Position numbers and translations under genes: made by a program. Source: JBBTDV01 sp038042605 (lineage in GTDB: Bacteria > Bdellovibrionota > UBA1018). From it: a stretch of 11,497 bases of DNA. How positions within the stretch are numbered: position 1 is the first letter of the stretch; the number at the start of each line of letters is the position of its first letter. This document shows, piece by piece, positions 1 through 5,870 of this stretch. Where the stretch lies: assembly GCA_964358645.1 (NCBI GenBank), contig CAYHPW010000074.1, positions 1-11,497 of the forward strand, in the 5' to 3' direction. Below the pieces are notes generated by a model, which saw only the letters and a program-made list of their open reading frames with translations, did not search any database and had not been told where the DNA came from.

Positions 1-1
1 A

Positions 2-124
2 ATGGCGACACTCAATGGCGGCAGTGCATACACGACACCGATAGGTCCCATCGTCCATTTCAGCAAACGATCCGATGGTCCAATGCATTCAGAAGTGGAT
101 AATTATGAATTCATCGCATATTAA
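2..124 (+). CDS. small or 5'-cut hypothetical ORF
   Basis: An open frame of 40 codons ends at a TAA at 122-124. The window starts one base before its first ATG, so this may be the C-terminal tail of a longer gene outside the window or a free-standing short ORF. No ribosome binding site can be judged and I recognise no family. A second short frame (105-233, 42 codons, starting MNSSHIKKTS) overlaps its end, with only a weak purine stretch before its ATG. Since the following DNA is clearly degraded, both may be debris. Confidence 0.25.
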   Translation: MATLNGGSAYTTPIGPIVHFSKRSDGPMHSEVDNYEFIAY

Positions 125-208
125 AAAGACCTCGCCGCAAAAAGAGTTCAATCGCCTGAACCGCCTGCTCAGGAAGTTACATGCCCGATTCATAACTTTG
201 ACCAATGA

Positions 209-400
209 AAAGGACAGTGGGATAACCCTTTAGATTGGTACGAAAGGCTATTGCAGCAAATTCTTTTACCTTTGAGCGAAAACAAGCCATCAACGTTTCA
301 GAAATTCGATTGGAACTCACGTAAACTTGGTGATTGGATTCCGGTTCAAACGACATCTTACCTAATACTAGAACCTATAAGTGGCGGGCGCTTAAGGGCG
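209..400 (+). pseudogene. uridine-kinase-like P-loop kinase fragment
   Basis: The frame starting after the TGA at 206-208 reads WDNPLDWYERLL, then a block containing KFDWNSRKLGDW, then TSYLILEPISGGR. This order (a WD-x-L-DW stretch, a polar segment ending in Y/F-DW, then a hydrophobic strand ending in EG/EP-x-S/G-GR) is what I know from the middle of uridine-kinase-like nucleoside kinases, where the last block is the Walker B-type strand. The P-loop half that should precede it is absent and the frame is closed by stops upstream, so this can only be a remnant. The similarity is recognised by eye over about 60 residues. The right border is approximate because the frame runs on to 484 without further resemblance. 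Confidence 0.35.
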
Positions 401-735
401 GGAAGAATAAAGACGAGGCTCTTATGGCAGAAGCACGGTTATCCGGCGAACTTTTGCGGGGAGTATACCCCGCAGCCTGGCTGACCGAATCCGCCTCCGA
501 GACTGTGGCGGAACTAATGGAAGCCCTCGGACAGCTCCGTTTTTCTGAGCTAACGCGAGAAAGACTATATTCATTCTACCTTGATCTGAAGAACAAACAT
601 GGACTCTGCAACAGCTCCATCCTGAAATACCATCGGAAGGTTGTCGCTGGCATTGTGATGGAGCCCAATCGGATTGCGCTGAGATACTGGACTGGCAATG
701 AAGCGCTTGATGAAGCGCCAGCAGCAGAAACTAAA
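334..735 (+). pseudogene. tyrosine recombinase (integrase) N-terminal remnant
   Basis: The frame opening at the TTG at 334 contains a segment typical of arm-binding domains (KWRALKGGKNKDEALMAEA, then ELLRGVY). It is followed by a core-binding, SAM-like segment (LRFSELTRERLYSFYLDL, then NSSILKYHRKVVAGIV). In phage-type integrases these two blocks precede the catalytic domain with its R-HxxR-Y residues. That domain is missing here: the frame runs into a terminator at 738-762 and then reads through a tRNA fragment as nonsense protein. The gene is therefore a truncated integrase at best. Its position directly beside the tRNA-Pro fragment, pointing at it, fits the end of an older integrated element. 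The identification rests on motif resemblance only. Confidence 0.4.
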
Positions 736-737
736 AA

Positions 738-762
738 GGCCTCGGGAGCAATTCCCGAGGCC
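738..762 (-). terminator. Rho-independent terminator on minus strand
   Basis: A perfect 10-bp stem (738-747 with 753-762, GGCCTCGGGA and its complement) encloses a five-base loop. On the minus strand it is followed by five T residues. It lies about 100 bases past the 3' end of the minus-strand tRNA-Pro fragment, so it was probably the tRNA transcript's terminator. Confidence 0.8.
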
Positions 763-860
763 TCGATTTTAAATCTCTTTGACCACCGCCCTGGTCTGGC
801 TTCACCACTTGGGCCCGATTTTGGGGCCAAAGAGGTCGGTGGTTCGGATGTTATCAAAAA

Positions 861-907
861 TGGTCGGGGTGGCGGGATTCGAACCCACGACCCCTTGCAC
901 CCCATGC
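861..907 (-). other. tRNA-Pro(GGG) 3' fragment, attachment site
   Basis: Read on the minus strand this is the 3' half of a tRNA: an anticodon loop ATGGGGT with anticodon GGG, the 3' anticodon stem GCAAG, variable region, T arm GTGGG-TTCGAAT-CCCGC, acceptor strand CACCCCG, discriminator A and encoded CCA. The 5' anticodon stem base-pairs with one mismatch and nothing further upstream resembles a D arm or the matching 5' acceptor strand, so the tRNA cannot be complete. A displaced 3' fragment is the classic scar of a tyrosine-recombinase element using a tRNA gene as its site. By that logic the minus-strand downstream side (left) is pre-existing DNA and the right side is the inserted element. 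The exact right limit of identity cannot be set without the intact tRNA. Confidence 0.75.
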
Positions 908-918
908 AGGAGTGCAAG
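894..918. repeat. imperfect palindrome at att core
   Basis: The arms CTTGCAC (894-900) and GTGCAAG (912-918) are perfect inverted repeats around an 11-base centre. The palindrome straddles the right edge of the tRNA fragment, at the anticodon stem-loop position where tyrosine recombinases commonly cross over. It is a candidate core-type integrase binding site. Confidence 0.45.
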
Positions 919-1123
919 AATTTAGTAACCCATGAACTTCAAAAGGAATCCTCTAAAAATAGTTGTCAGAAATCAACCGAAGATCTTCGGAGTTCTTCGG
1001 ACTTTTCCGTAGTAATTCCACCATCGCCTGAGAACGCGTGTAACGCCTATGCTACACAGCAACCTGAAGCAGATTCCAGGAAAAATCATTTCATAAAAAG
1101 CAGACAATCCAAAAACAAGAAAA

Positions 1124-1142
1124 GGAGGCGCAAGATGCCTCC
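1124..1142 (-). terminator. hairpin with T-run on minus strand
   Basis: GGAGGC (1124-1129) pairs with GCCTCC (1137-1142) around a seven-base loop. On the minus strand the stem is followed by TTTTCTTG. It lies just beyond the stronger hairpin at 1157-1180, so leftward transcription meets two in succession. Confidence 0.45.
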
Positions 1143-1156
1143 CTCATAATTTAAAA

Positions 1157-1180
1157 AGCCCGGCGGAGATCCGTCGGGCT
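1157..1180. terminator. Rho-independent terminator, likely bidirectional
   Basis: AGCCCGGCGG pairs with CCGTCGGGCT (one G-T pair), leaving a four-base loop. The minus strand continues with TTTTTAAATT, a good terminator tail. The plus strand has only TTT. It would insulate the parA promoter region from the remnant DNA on the left and stop antisense transcription leaving the operon. Confidence 0.7.
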
Positions 1181-1327
1181 TTGCGAAACTTGTTTGTCAT
1201 CAGCTCTTGCTTGCCAGCGGCGCTGACGACGTTAGTTTATTAACCGGAACTTTTTAACGGTTCCTGGCGTGTGCATCTTCATTGTTACGGAGGTGCGCGG
1301 CCACTGTCAACACATGGAGGAAAATTT

Positions 1328-2179
1328 ATGGAATTACGGACAAGCCCGATCATCGCAGTTGCGAATCAAAAAGGCGGGGTTGGCAAGACCACTACAGCGA
1401 TCAATCTCGCGCAGGCTTTGGCACTTCAAGATTTAAAGATTCTTCTTGTTGATCTCGACCCACAAGGGAATGCAACCTGTGGCGTTGGCATCAAACTAGA
1501 AACCATAAGGGCATCAGTCGCGGATCTCATCCGTGATCGAGATATGCCAGCAGAAAAGGCCATCTATCAGGGAGAGGGCTTGGATTTAATACCAGCCACT
1601 CCGCTTCTTGCGCGGGTGGAACGTGAGATGGTTGGTATGACCAACAGTGAGTTACGGCTAAAACGAAAGCTCGATGCGATCCGCGACAGGTATTCTGCAA
1701 TCATTATCGATACCCCTCCTACTTTTGGCCCGCTTATGAATACAGCGCTTAATATAGCGGGGCATCTTATCGTGCCGGTGGATAGCGCATTTTTTGCGCT
1801 CATAGGAATTAAAGAGCTGCTGCCAGAAATAGAAATCATCCGCGAGCACACCAATCCAGCCCTTAGTATTCTGGGTTTTCTCATGACGATGGTGGACCCG
1901 ACCAATATTTCAAATGAGACACGAAACAACCTGATGGCTAACTTTGGCTCACAGGTGTTTGAAACACGCATTCGCCGTTCCGTAAAACTGCGCGAGGCTC
2001 CAGCTTCAGGGAAAACAATTTTTCATCACGCTCCGGACAGTGCAGGAGCACAAGATTACTGGAGTCTTGCCACAGAGGTGATGGATCGGTTGAAGATGGT
2101 GACCACAGCAGAGCAAACCCTCCCAGTTCAGACCGGGCATGCCGCGCTGACGCTTGTTCGGGAGATTTGCCATGAGTAA
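1328..2179 (+). CDS. parA: ParA-family partition ATPase
   Basis: A deviant-Walker P-loop ATPase of 283 residues. It most likely drives segregation or stable maintenance of the element by ATP-dependent dimerisation and non-specific DNA binding. The deviant Walker A motif KGGVGKTT is at residues 15-22, the A' motif DLDPQGN at 42-48, and the Walker B strand IIIDTPP at 125-131. There is no N-terminal DNA-binding extension, as in small type Ib ParA/Soj proteins. The ATG at 1328 is chosen because GGAGG sits seven bases before it; a GTG at 1271 would add 19 residues unlike any ParA. No ParB follows, so the partner may be one of the downstream genes or encoded elsewhere. It is the first gene of a five-gene overlapping operon and overlaps the next gene by eight bases. 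Confidence 0.92.
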   Translation: MELRTSPIIAVANQKGGVGKTTTAINLAQALALQDLKILLVDLDPQGNATCGVGIKLETIRASVADLIRDRDMPAEKAIYQGEGLDLIPATPLLARVEREMVGMTNSELRLKRKLDAIRDRYSAIIIDTPPTFGPLMNTALNIAGHLIVPVDSAFFALIGIKELLPEIEIIREHTNPALSILGFLMTMVDPTNISNETRNNLMANFGSQVFETRIRRSVKLREAPASGKTIFHHAPDSAGAQDYWSLATEVMDRLKMVTTAEQTLPVQTGHAALTLVREICHE

Positions 2180-3554
2180 GCTCGAACTCAAGCGTGCGAT
2201 TGACGCGCTAGAAATTAAAAAACCAATGCGGCTTTTGCAAGGCACGCTAAAATTTAAGGCACCAGAGGAGTCCTTCGTAGGAGGTACAGAAAACCTGCCA
2301 GGAAGTATTGGCAGCACCGAACCTGCTTCTGCTCTGATGACATCAAGATCACCGATCTTAGAGGAGACAGGTTTCAAAACGGACACGGTTCAAAATGAAC
2401 CCTGTCAGAAACCAACAGTGTCTGAAATAAACTCTGTCCAAAACGTACCCGGTCGAAAACAGACCGGGTCCAAAAATGACCCTGTCACACCGGTCAGGAA
2501 TCAGTTGCCGCTGATCCTGCATAACGGCGTTCTTAAACCAGTTGGTCACTTTTCGGCGATTCCAAACAGCTTACTCAGGGATCCCAGTATGTTTGATGAT
2601 CCCAACGACTTCATGATTTATCTTAGGATGTTTTCACTGGCGTTTGGATTCGGAAAAAATACTTGTGATATGGGAATGGCGGAACTGCTCTCCTTCACCC
2701 GTCTTGGTAAAAATGCAATCCGTCGATCTTTGGGGCGGCTGATTGCACAGGGTTGGATCAAGAAGGTGCAGGATTATGAAGCTGGGCAGGTTCCGCGCAA
2801 ATGGCAGGTGTTTACGCCATGGGAGATGGGCCTGACATCTGAGCAAACGTATGTTTACCGCGAAAAGCAGCAAGATGTAGCTACGCTGGCGGCTCCCAGT
2901 GTGTCTACAGGGTCTAAAAACGACCCGGTCGAAAACAGACCCGGTTCAAATGAAACCCAGAGGGGGTCCGAAACGGACCTGGTAACAGGGTTCAGAATGG
3001 ACCCCTACATAAAAAAAGAAGAAATAAATAATATAAAAAGCTCTCTCTCATCGTTGCCTGAAAAACTCCGCACGTATTTTGCCGATCTTAAGCCGCAAAG
3101 GAAACGAGAGAGCGAAGAGATGGCATTTGAAGAAATCAGGCGCGACTTCACGCATGAGGATGTTGCCAAGTGCTTGGATTATCTAAAGCGTAAGGGACTC
3201 CCAGGGGGCAATCCGTGTCATTCCCCGATGGCGTATATGGCAACCGCCATGACTGATATATTGGCAATCGTCAAAACTGAAGAAGCTTTGGAAAATGCTC
3301 GCGCTGAAAACGCTGCTCGCCAGAAGGAGGAACAGCGGTTAGATGCAGAAACAAAAGCTCGGGAGCAGCAGGAATGGGTAGCCAAGGAACGTGCATTCAA
3401 TAAGACGTATCCAGATGAAGAGCGGCAAAATGAAATAATCCGTGAAATTTGCCGCAGCAAGCATTTCCCACTAAAGGGCCAAGCCTCGCGTGCTTTTGCA
3501 ATCAGCAGCTGGTGGTCAAGGTTTACGACCTATGAACGGCAGGAGGTTATGTGA
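2172..3554 (+). CDS. winged-helix replication initiator containing the origin
   Basis: A 460-residue protein, probably the replication initiator of the element. Residues about 140-215 form a winged-helix-like domain (FMIYLRMFSLAFGF, then ELLSFTRLGKNAIRRSL, then LIAQGWIKKV). Low-complexity linkers precede it (60-110) and follow it (240-280). Residues 290-360 look globular and 365-410 are Ala/Glu/Arg-rich and probably coiled coil. Both linkers are encoded by 16-bp iterons, and an AT-rich tract encodes KKEEINNIK. The order of DNA-binding domain, iterons, AT-rich tract and C-terminal partner-binding domain is that of lambda O. The ATG at 2172 follows GGGAG by a good spacing and is preferred to the TTG at 2154. 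I do not recognise the exact family, and the role rests on architecture and the parA neighbour. Confidence 0.75.
   Translation: MSKLELKRAIDALEIKKPMRLLQGTLKFKAPEESFVGGTENLPGSIGSTEPASALMTSRSPILEETGFKTDTVQNEPCQKPTVSEINSVQNVPGRKQTGSKNDPVTPVRNQLPLILHNGVLKPVGHFSAIPNSLLRDPSMFDDPNDFMIYLRMFSLAFGFGKNTCDMGMAELLSFTRLGKNAIRRSLGRLIAQGWIKKVQDYEAGQVPRKWQVFTPWEMGLTSEQTYVYREKQQDVATLAAPSVSTGSKNDPVENRPGSNETQRGSETDLVTGFRMDPYIKKEEINNIKSSLSSLPEKLRTYFADLKPQRKRESEEMAFEEIRRDFTHEDVAKCLDYLKRKGLPGGNPCHSPMAYMATAMTDILAIVKTEEALENARAENAARQKEEQRLDAETKAREQQEWVAKERAFNKTYPDEERQNEIIREICRSKHFPLKGQASRAFAISSWWSRFTTYERQEVM
2371..2498 (+). repeat. iteron cluster 1, eight 16-bp units
   Basis: Units begin at 2371, 2387, 2403, 2419, 2435, 2451, 2467 and 2483, exactly 16 bases apart; the last is degenerate. 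The consensus is about KGTYNAAAANNRACCC. Several units are dyads by themselves (GGTTCAAAATGAACC, GGTCGAAAACAGACC). Because 16 is not a multiple of three, each unit is read in a different frame from the last, so the repetition must be kept for the DNA and not for the protein. Confidence 0.88.
2911..3004 (+). repeat. iteron cluster 2, five 16-bp units
   Basis: Units with the same consensus as the first cluster begin at 2911, 2927, 2943, 2965 and 2989. The first three are contiguous and the last two are spaced by 22 and 24 bases. Examples are GGTCTAAAAACGACCC and GGTCCGAAACGGACCT. The cluster lies between the winged-helix and C-terminal coding parts, immediately before an AT-rich tract. Confidence 0.88.
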
Positions 3555-3727
3555 TGATGCCGTTTTTCTTTTGGCCTAAATTTTTATTTGGGTTGGTTTT
3601 GGGGTCCGTGTTGATTGTGTACACCGCTATTTGCGTCTTGCTCATTCTTGTAAACGGCGGATTAGCGTGGATTTGTTATTCATTGCGCGTAGTACAGAAG
3701 CGGCGTAGGTTGCCATGGGCTTGCTGA
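3554..3727 (+). CDS. small membrane protein, 57 aa
   Basis: The ATG overlaps the initiator's TGA stop (TGATG), and AGGAGG at 3541-3546 gives a strong binding site, with a second ATG at 3557. The product starts MMPFFFWPKFLFGLVLG. It is hydrophobic over residues 4-43, enough for one long or two short membrane spans, and ends in a basic stretch (VVQKRRRLPW) that should lie in the cytoplasm. No family is recognised. Translational coupling to the initiator suggests a role in maintenance, copy control or transfer, but nothing in the sequence says which. Confidence 0.6.
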   Translation: MMPFFFWPKFLFGLVLGSVLIVYTAICVLLILVNGGLAWICYSLRVVQKRRRLPWAC

Positions 3728-3852
3728 TAGAACTGGGCCAATCGGCGTATTATCTCGTGTGGCTTACAATGCTGGTTACGCTGGAGCTAACTTACTGGGT
3801 AGGTAAACTAGGAAAACTGTGTTTATGGCGGCGGGATGAAAAGCACGGTTAA
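3715..3852 (+). CDS. small membrane protein, 45 aa
   Basis: This frame starts at an ATG inside the end of the previous gene (13-base overlap) and runs 17 bases into the next. The product has one probable membrane span (about residues 9-29, SAYYLVWLTMLVTLELTYW) and a basic tail (WRRDEKHG). Upstream there is only a weak GTAGG, so translation would depend on coupling. Family unknown. The dense packing and similar design (one membrane segment, basic C-terminus) make a functional pair with the preceding gene plausible. Confidence 0.5.
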   Translation: MGLLIELGQSAYYLVWLTMLVTLELTYWVGKLGKLCLWRRDEKHG

Positions 3853-4066
3853 TCAATCAGAATTGAAGATCCGTCAGGTGGTTCAGCGCGAGCTATTTAA
3901 GCGCGGTTGGTGTTACAGGCAACTTTCTAAAATGACCGGCGTTCCTGTCAGCACGCTTAATCAATGGGTTAATAAATCGCAGCATCGGGATTTGCATACA
4001 GCTGTAGAGGTATCCAAGACACTTGGGTTGTCGTTGGAAGAATTATTGTTTGGCGGGAGCGGCTGA
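3836..4066 (+). CDS. XRE-family helix-turn-helix protein, 76 aa
   Basis: A small Cro/CI-type DNA-binding protein consisting of little more than the HTH domain. Residues 24-60 read GWCYRQLSKMTGVPVSTLNQW, then a linker, then LHTAVEVSKTLGLSLEELL, matching the five-helix XRE fold with the recognition helix around VPVSTLNQW. It is the last gene of the parA operon, overlapping the preceding small gene by 17 bases. Such proteins usually repress the element's own promoter; here the dyad at 1242-1264 before parA would be a natural target, but that is inference. No effector domain is present. Confidence 0.8.
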   Translation: MKSTVNQSELKIRQVVQRELFKRGWCYRQLSKMTGVPVSTLNQWVNKSQHRDLHTAVEVSKTLGLSLEELLFGGSG

Positions 4067-4439
4067 ATATAGTTTTTTTGCTATCGGTGTGACCACTTCA
4101 CCAAGGCATATTATGTGTACAAGGATATACTAGTGGAAGAGGGGGCAATGTTTGCTTTTGGTATTGGTGCATTTTTTTTGTAAGAAATTATAAGCGATAG
4201 TATTTCCAGTGCGATATTGGAAAATCTTTAGCCAGCAAATATTTGTTTACAATCCACGTGGGTTAGCAGTGGCCGGCTGTTTCTGTTTTCGATACTGCTG
4301 GAATTCCCTATTCTGTTGCTCGAATTTTGCGTACTCTGAGAAATCCATTTTCCCGTCCCAAGGAATTCTGATCACAGGAATTCCATTTTAACCTCAAAAT
4401 CCTTTCTTTCGTCATGCATTATAACGCCAGATTTTGAGG
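4067..4439. other. gene-free stretch before IS remnant
   Basis: AT-rich DNA without a supported gene; the longest frames are short and contain the 21-bp repeat. It includes the left copy of the inverted repeat (4257-4277), a close pair of GGAATTC sites (4361-4382), and a 10-bp inverted repeat (4392-4401 with 4430-4439) whose right arm ends just before the OrfA ATG. Confidence 0.5.
4257..4277 (+). repeat. 21-bp inverted repeat, left copy
   Basis: CGTGGGTTAGCAGTGGCCGG plus one C is found again, perfectly and inverted, at 5941-5961. Outside the core both copies carry TTGTTTA at the same seven-base distance, so the similarity covers about 35 bp. It could be a REP-like intergenic repeat or the end of a small mobile unit. 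Confidence 0.75.
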
Positions 4440-4688
4440 ATGAAGAAATCGAAATTTACTGACGAACAGATCGTCGGTGTACTCAAGGAGGCCGAGTCCG
4501 GCACCCTGGTTCCAGACGTCTGCCGTAAGCACGGAATCAGCACTTACACGTACTACAAGTGGTGTAGGCAGTATGCTGGTCTCGACATAAAAGAGATCCG
4601 CAAGATGAGAGAACTTGAGGCAGAGAACGCCAAGCTGAAACGTATAGTGGCGAACCAGGCACTCGATGTTCTGGCCCTTAAGGAAAAG
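4440..4688 (+). pseudogene. IS3-family transposase OrfA, truncated
   Basis: The first 82 or so residues are typical IS3-family OrfA. An HTH region (KFTDEQIVGVLKEAESG, then VCRKHGISTYTYYKW) is followed by a leucine-zipper-like segment (MRELEAENAKLKRIVANQAL). Intact OrfA proteins of this type end a few residues after ALKE and are followed by OrfB with the DDE catalytic core. Here the resemblance stops at KEK, the frame wanders to a TAG at 4770, and OrfB is missing. The start is the ATG at 4440. No terminal inverted repeat could be assigned. It is a dead remnant, and its right edge touches the convergent gene's 3' end, which it may have damaged. Confidence 0.8.
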
Positions 4689-4703
4689 TTTTCTGGTTCT
4701 GCT

Positions 4704-5870
4704 TTAGGTCCCGTCTTCTCTTCCGCCTGCGCCAGTCGCGCTTATCTGGTCTCGTTCCGCTGCCCTCTGTAGCACCGGGACCTTTTCGCTATTAAAATAC
4801 TCATAAATGAGTTCATTTCTTGGAAACGACAAATTAAAAAGATCCATCCATGTGTCCAGAGTGCAGTCCTCTACACGATACAATTTGATGTGACCCTGGG
4901 CTTTGACCTTTGCCGGAAGATTGGCCGCTAACCTATCCCTATAAGTTTCCAATTTGTAGACAAGAAGGCTGCTATCTGCGTGTTTAAATTTTGCTTGGCT
5001 CTCATTGAGTTCGATGTCCGAATGGAATAGGCGCGTTTTTACAAAGCCAACGTTTTCATCTCTCTTTGTAATGGAGGGAAGCTCCTCGACCGAATATGCA
5101 ATATATCCATCCTGCATTTGGCTGCGATAAATCTCTACTCTTTCAATATTATTGAAAAACCCGGTCACCATCATTTTCTGAAGCTCAGAATAGTTATTAC
5201 GTGTAAGCATAGTCAGCTTACTGCCATCTTTTAGCCGCTTAAATACATCATCCGCTCTAAATGGGGGGCCAAATTCAACGGCCTCTAACAGCGGCTGCTG
5301 GTACTTCGAAATGAGAATGATGTTATTCGGAGAGAGTCGAAATTTCAGGTTCCCTTGGTTGCCCGACTTTATCTGGGCAACAAAGCGACTGTTAAGAGAA
5401 CGCGGTATTATTCGTGATAACTCAATAACGTGACCTTTATACTCGACGTCAAGGGTATCTCCAGTCGTTCTCTTAAAATGTGCCGCAGGAATCAGCAGGT
5501 CCTGATCCATCAACTTAGCAAGCTCCGGAAACTTTTTGAGAAGGGGCGAGCCCTTATAGCTGAAGAAAAGGAGGTCTTCGCAATCCATGCGGTCCGCCAT
5601 CTGCTCGACAAGAATGCCAGCTTTTGTTTTAGCTAACAGTATTTGATCGGGGATTGGAGTTTTAGAATCAGCCCGAAATATGGACCGGTAGGGTCCGAAC
5701 TCTATTTGGTCGCTGTCACTCAGTGTTCTTTGAAGTTTTTCAACCAGTTCATCGATGAATAAGTTCAAGGGTTGTGGGGCTGAGCCATCCACATAATGGT
5801 GGTGTTGCAAATCCCCTTTACGATGGGCGGCGGCTAGCTTTCGAATCACCTTTTCGAGGTCCGCTTCCAA
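4704..5870 (-). CDS. hypothetical protein, 388 aa, likely N-truncated
   Basis: The protein matches no family I know. It is rich in charged residues, has no signal peptide or membrane segment and looks like a soluble mixed alpha/beta protein. The only possible start is the TTG at 5870, with AGGAG six bases before it. The frame stays open upstream to a TAG at 5952-5954 and encodes HFRRGNWCPYCAGNRKQ. This is the second half of a probable zinc-ribbon repeat as found in zinc-ribbon proteins of defence islands (first CxxC missing). The gene therefore seems to have lost its N-terminus where the 21-bp repeat begins. The last 20 residues (from AERDQ) lie against the OrfA remnant and may not be native. 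It is downstream of, and on the same strand as, the helicase gene, 123 bases away. Confidence 0.6.
   Translation of the reverse strand: MEADLEKVIRKLAAAHRKGDLQHHHYVDGSAPQPLNLFIDELVEKLQRTLSDSDQIEFGPYRSIFRADSKTPIPDQILLAKTKAGILVEQMADRMDCEDLLFFSYKGSPLLKKFPELAKLMDQDLLIPAAHFKRTTGDTLDVEYKGHVIELSRIIPRSLNSRFVAQIKSGNQGNLKFRLSPNNIILISKYQQPLLEAVEFGPPFRADDVFKRLKDGSKLTMLTRNNYSELQKMMVTGFFNNIERVEIYRSQMQDGYIAYSVEELPSITKRDENVGFVKTRLFHSDIELNESQAKFKHADSSLLVYKLETYRDRLAANLPAKVKAQGHIKLYRVEDCTLDTWMDLFNLSFPRNELIYEYFNSEKVPVLQRAAERDQISATGAGGREDGT

Larger units (their letters stand above)
919..1327. other. gene-free left end of the element
   Basis: I see no convincing gene here. It holds a perfect 14-bp palindrome, CCGAAGATCTTCGG (977-990), followed by a second TTCTTCGGA unit (993-1001), which could be recombinase arm sites. 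It also holds two hairpins with T-runs on the minus strand and the region before parA. That last part contains an imperfect dyad around 1242-1264 (AACCG with CGGTT, and GGAAC with GTTCC). It is a possible operator, but no strong sigma-70 promoter stands out. Confidence 0.4.
2371..3039. other. putative replication origin inside initiator gene
   Basis: Two iteron clusters plus a tract at 3009-3039 in which 29 of 31 bases are A or T, a natural duplex-unwinding element. Iterons bound by the initiator beside an AT-rich region define many plasmid and phage origins, and in lambda they lie within gene O. No clear DnaA box was seen nearby. The boundaries given are those of the repeats and the AT tract. 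Confidence 0.65.

Noticed and set aside
93..101. DnaA-box-like AGTGGATAA
   Set aside because: Single imperfect site in the left flank, far from the iterons and outside the proposed element.
576..917. Minus-strand frame of 113 codons
   Set aside because: It is the antisense of the integrase remnant and includes the translated tRNA fragment.
334..1149. Open frame of 271 codons read as a complete protein
   Set aside because: Beyond about 735 it crosses a terminator and translates the tRNA fragment into the familiar false motif GGIRTHDP. Only the first part can be gene-derived.
1271..1327. GTG start giving ParA 19 extra residues
   Set aside because: The extra residues do not resemble ParA and GGAGG is correctly placed for the ATG at 1328.
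2371..3004. CRISPR-like array
   Set aside because: Units are 16 bp and contiguous without spacers, are dyadic and lie inside a reading frame; no cas genes are present.
4201..4220. Similarity of 16 of 20 bases to 5888-5907
   Set aside because: Matches of this quality are expected by chance many times in a window of this size and the match does not extend.
4209..4391. Plus-strand ORF of 60 codons
   Set aside because: It runs through the 21-bp repeat, has no binding site and no coding character.
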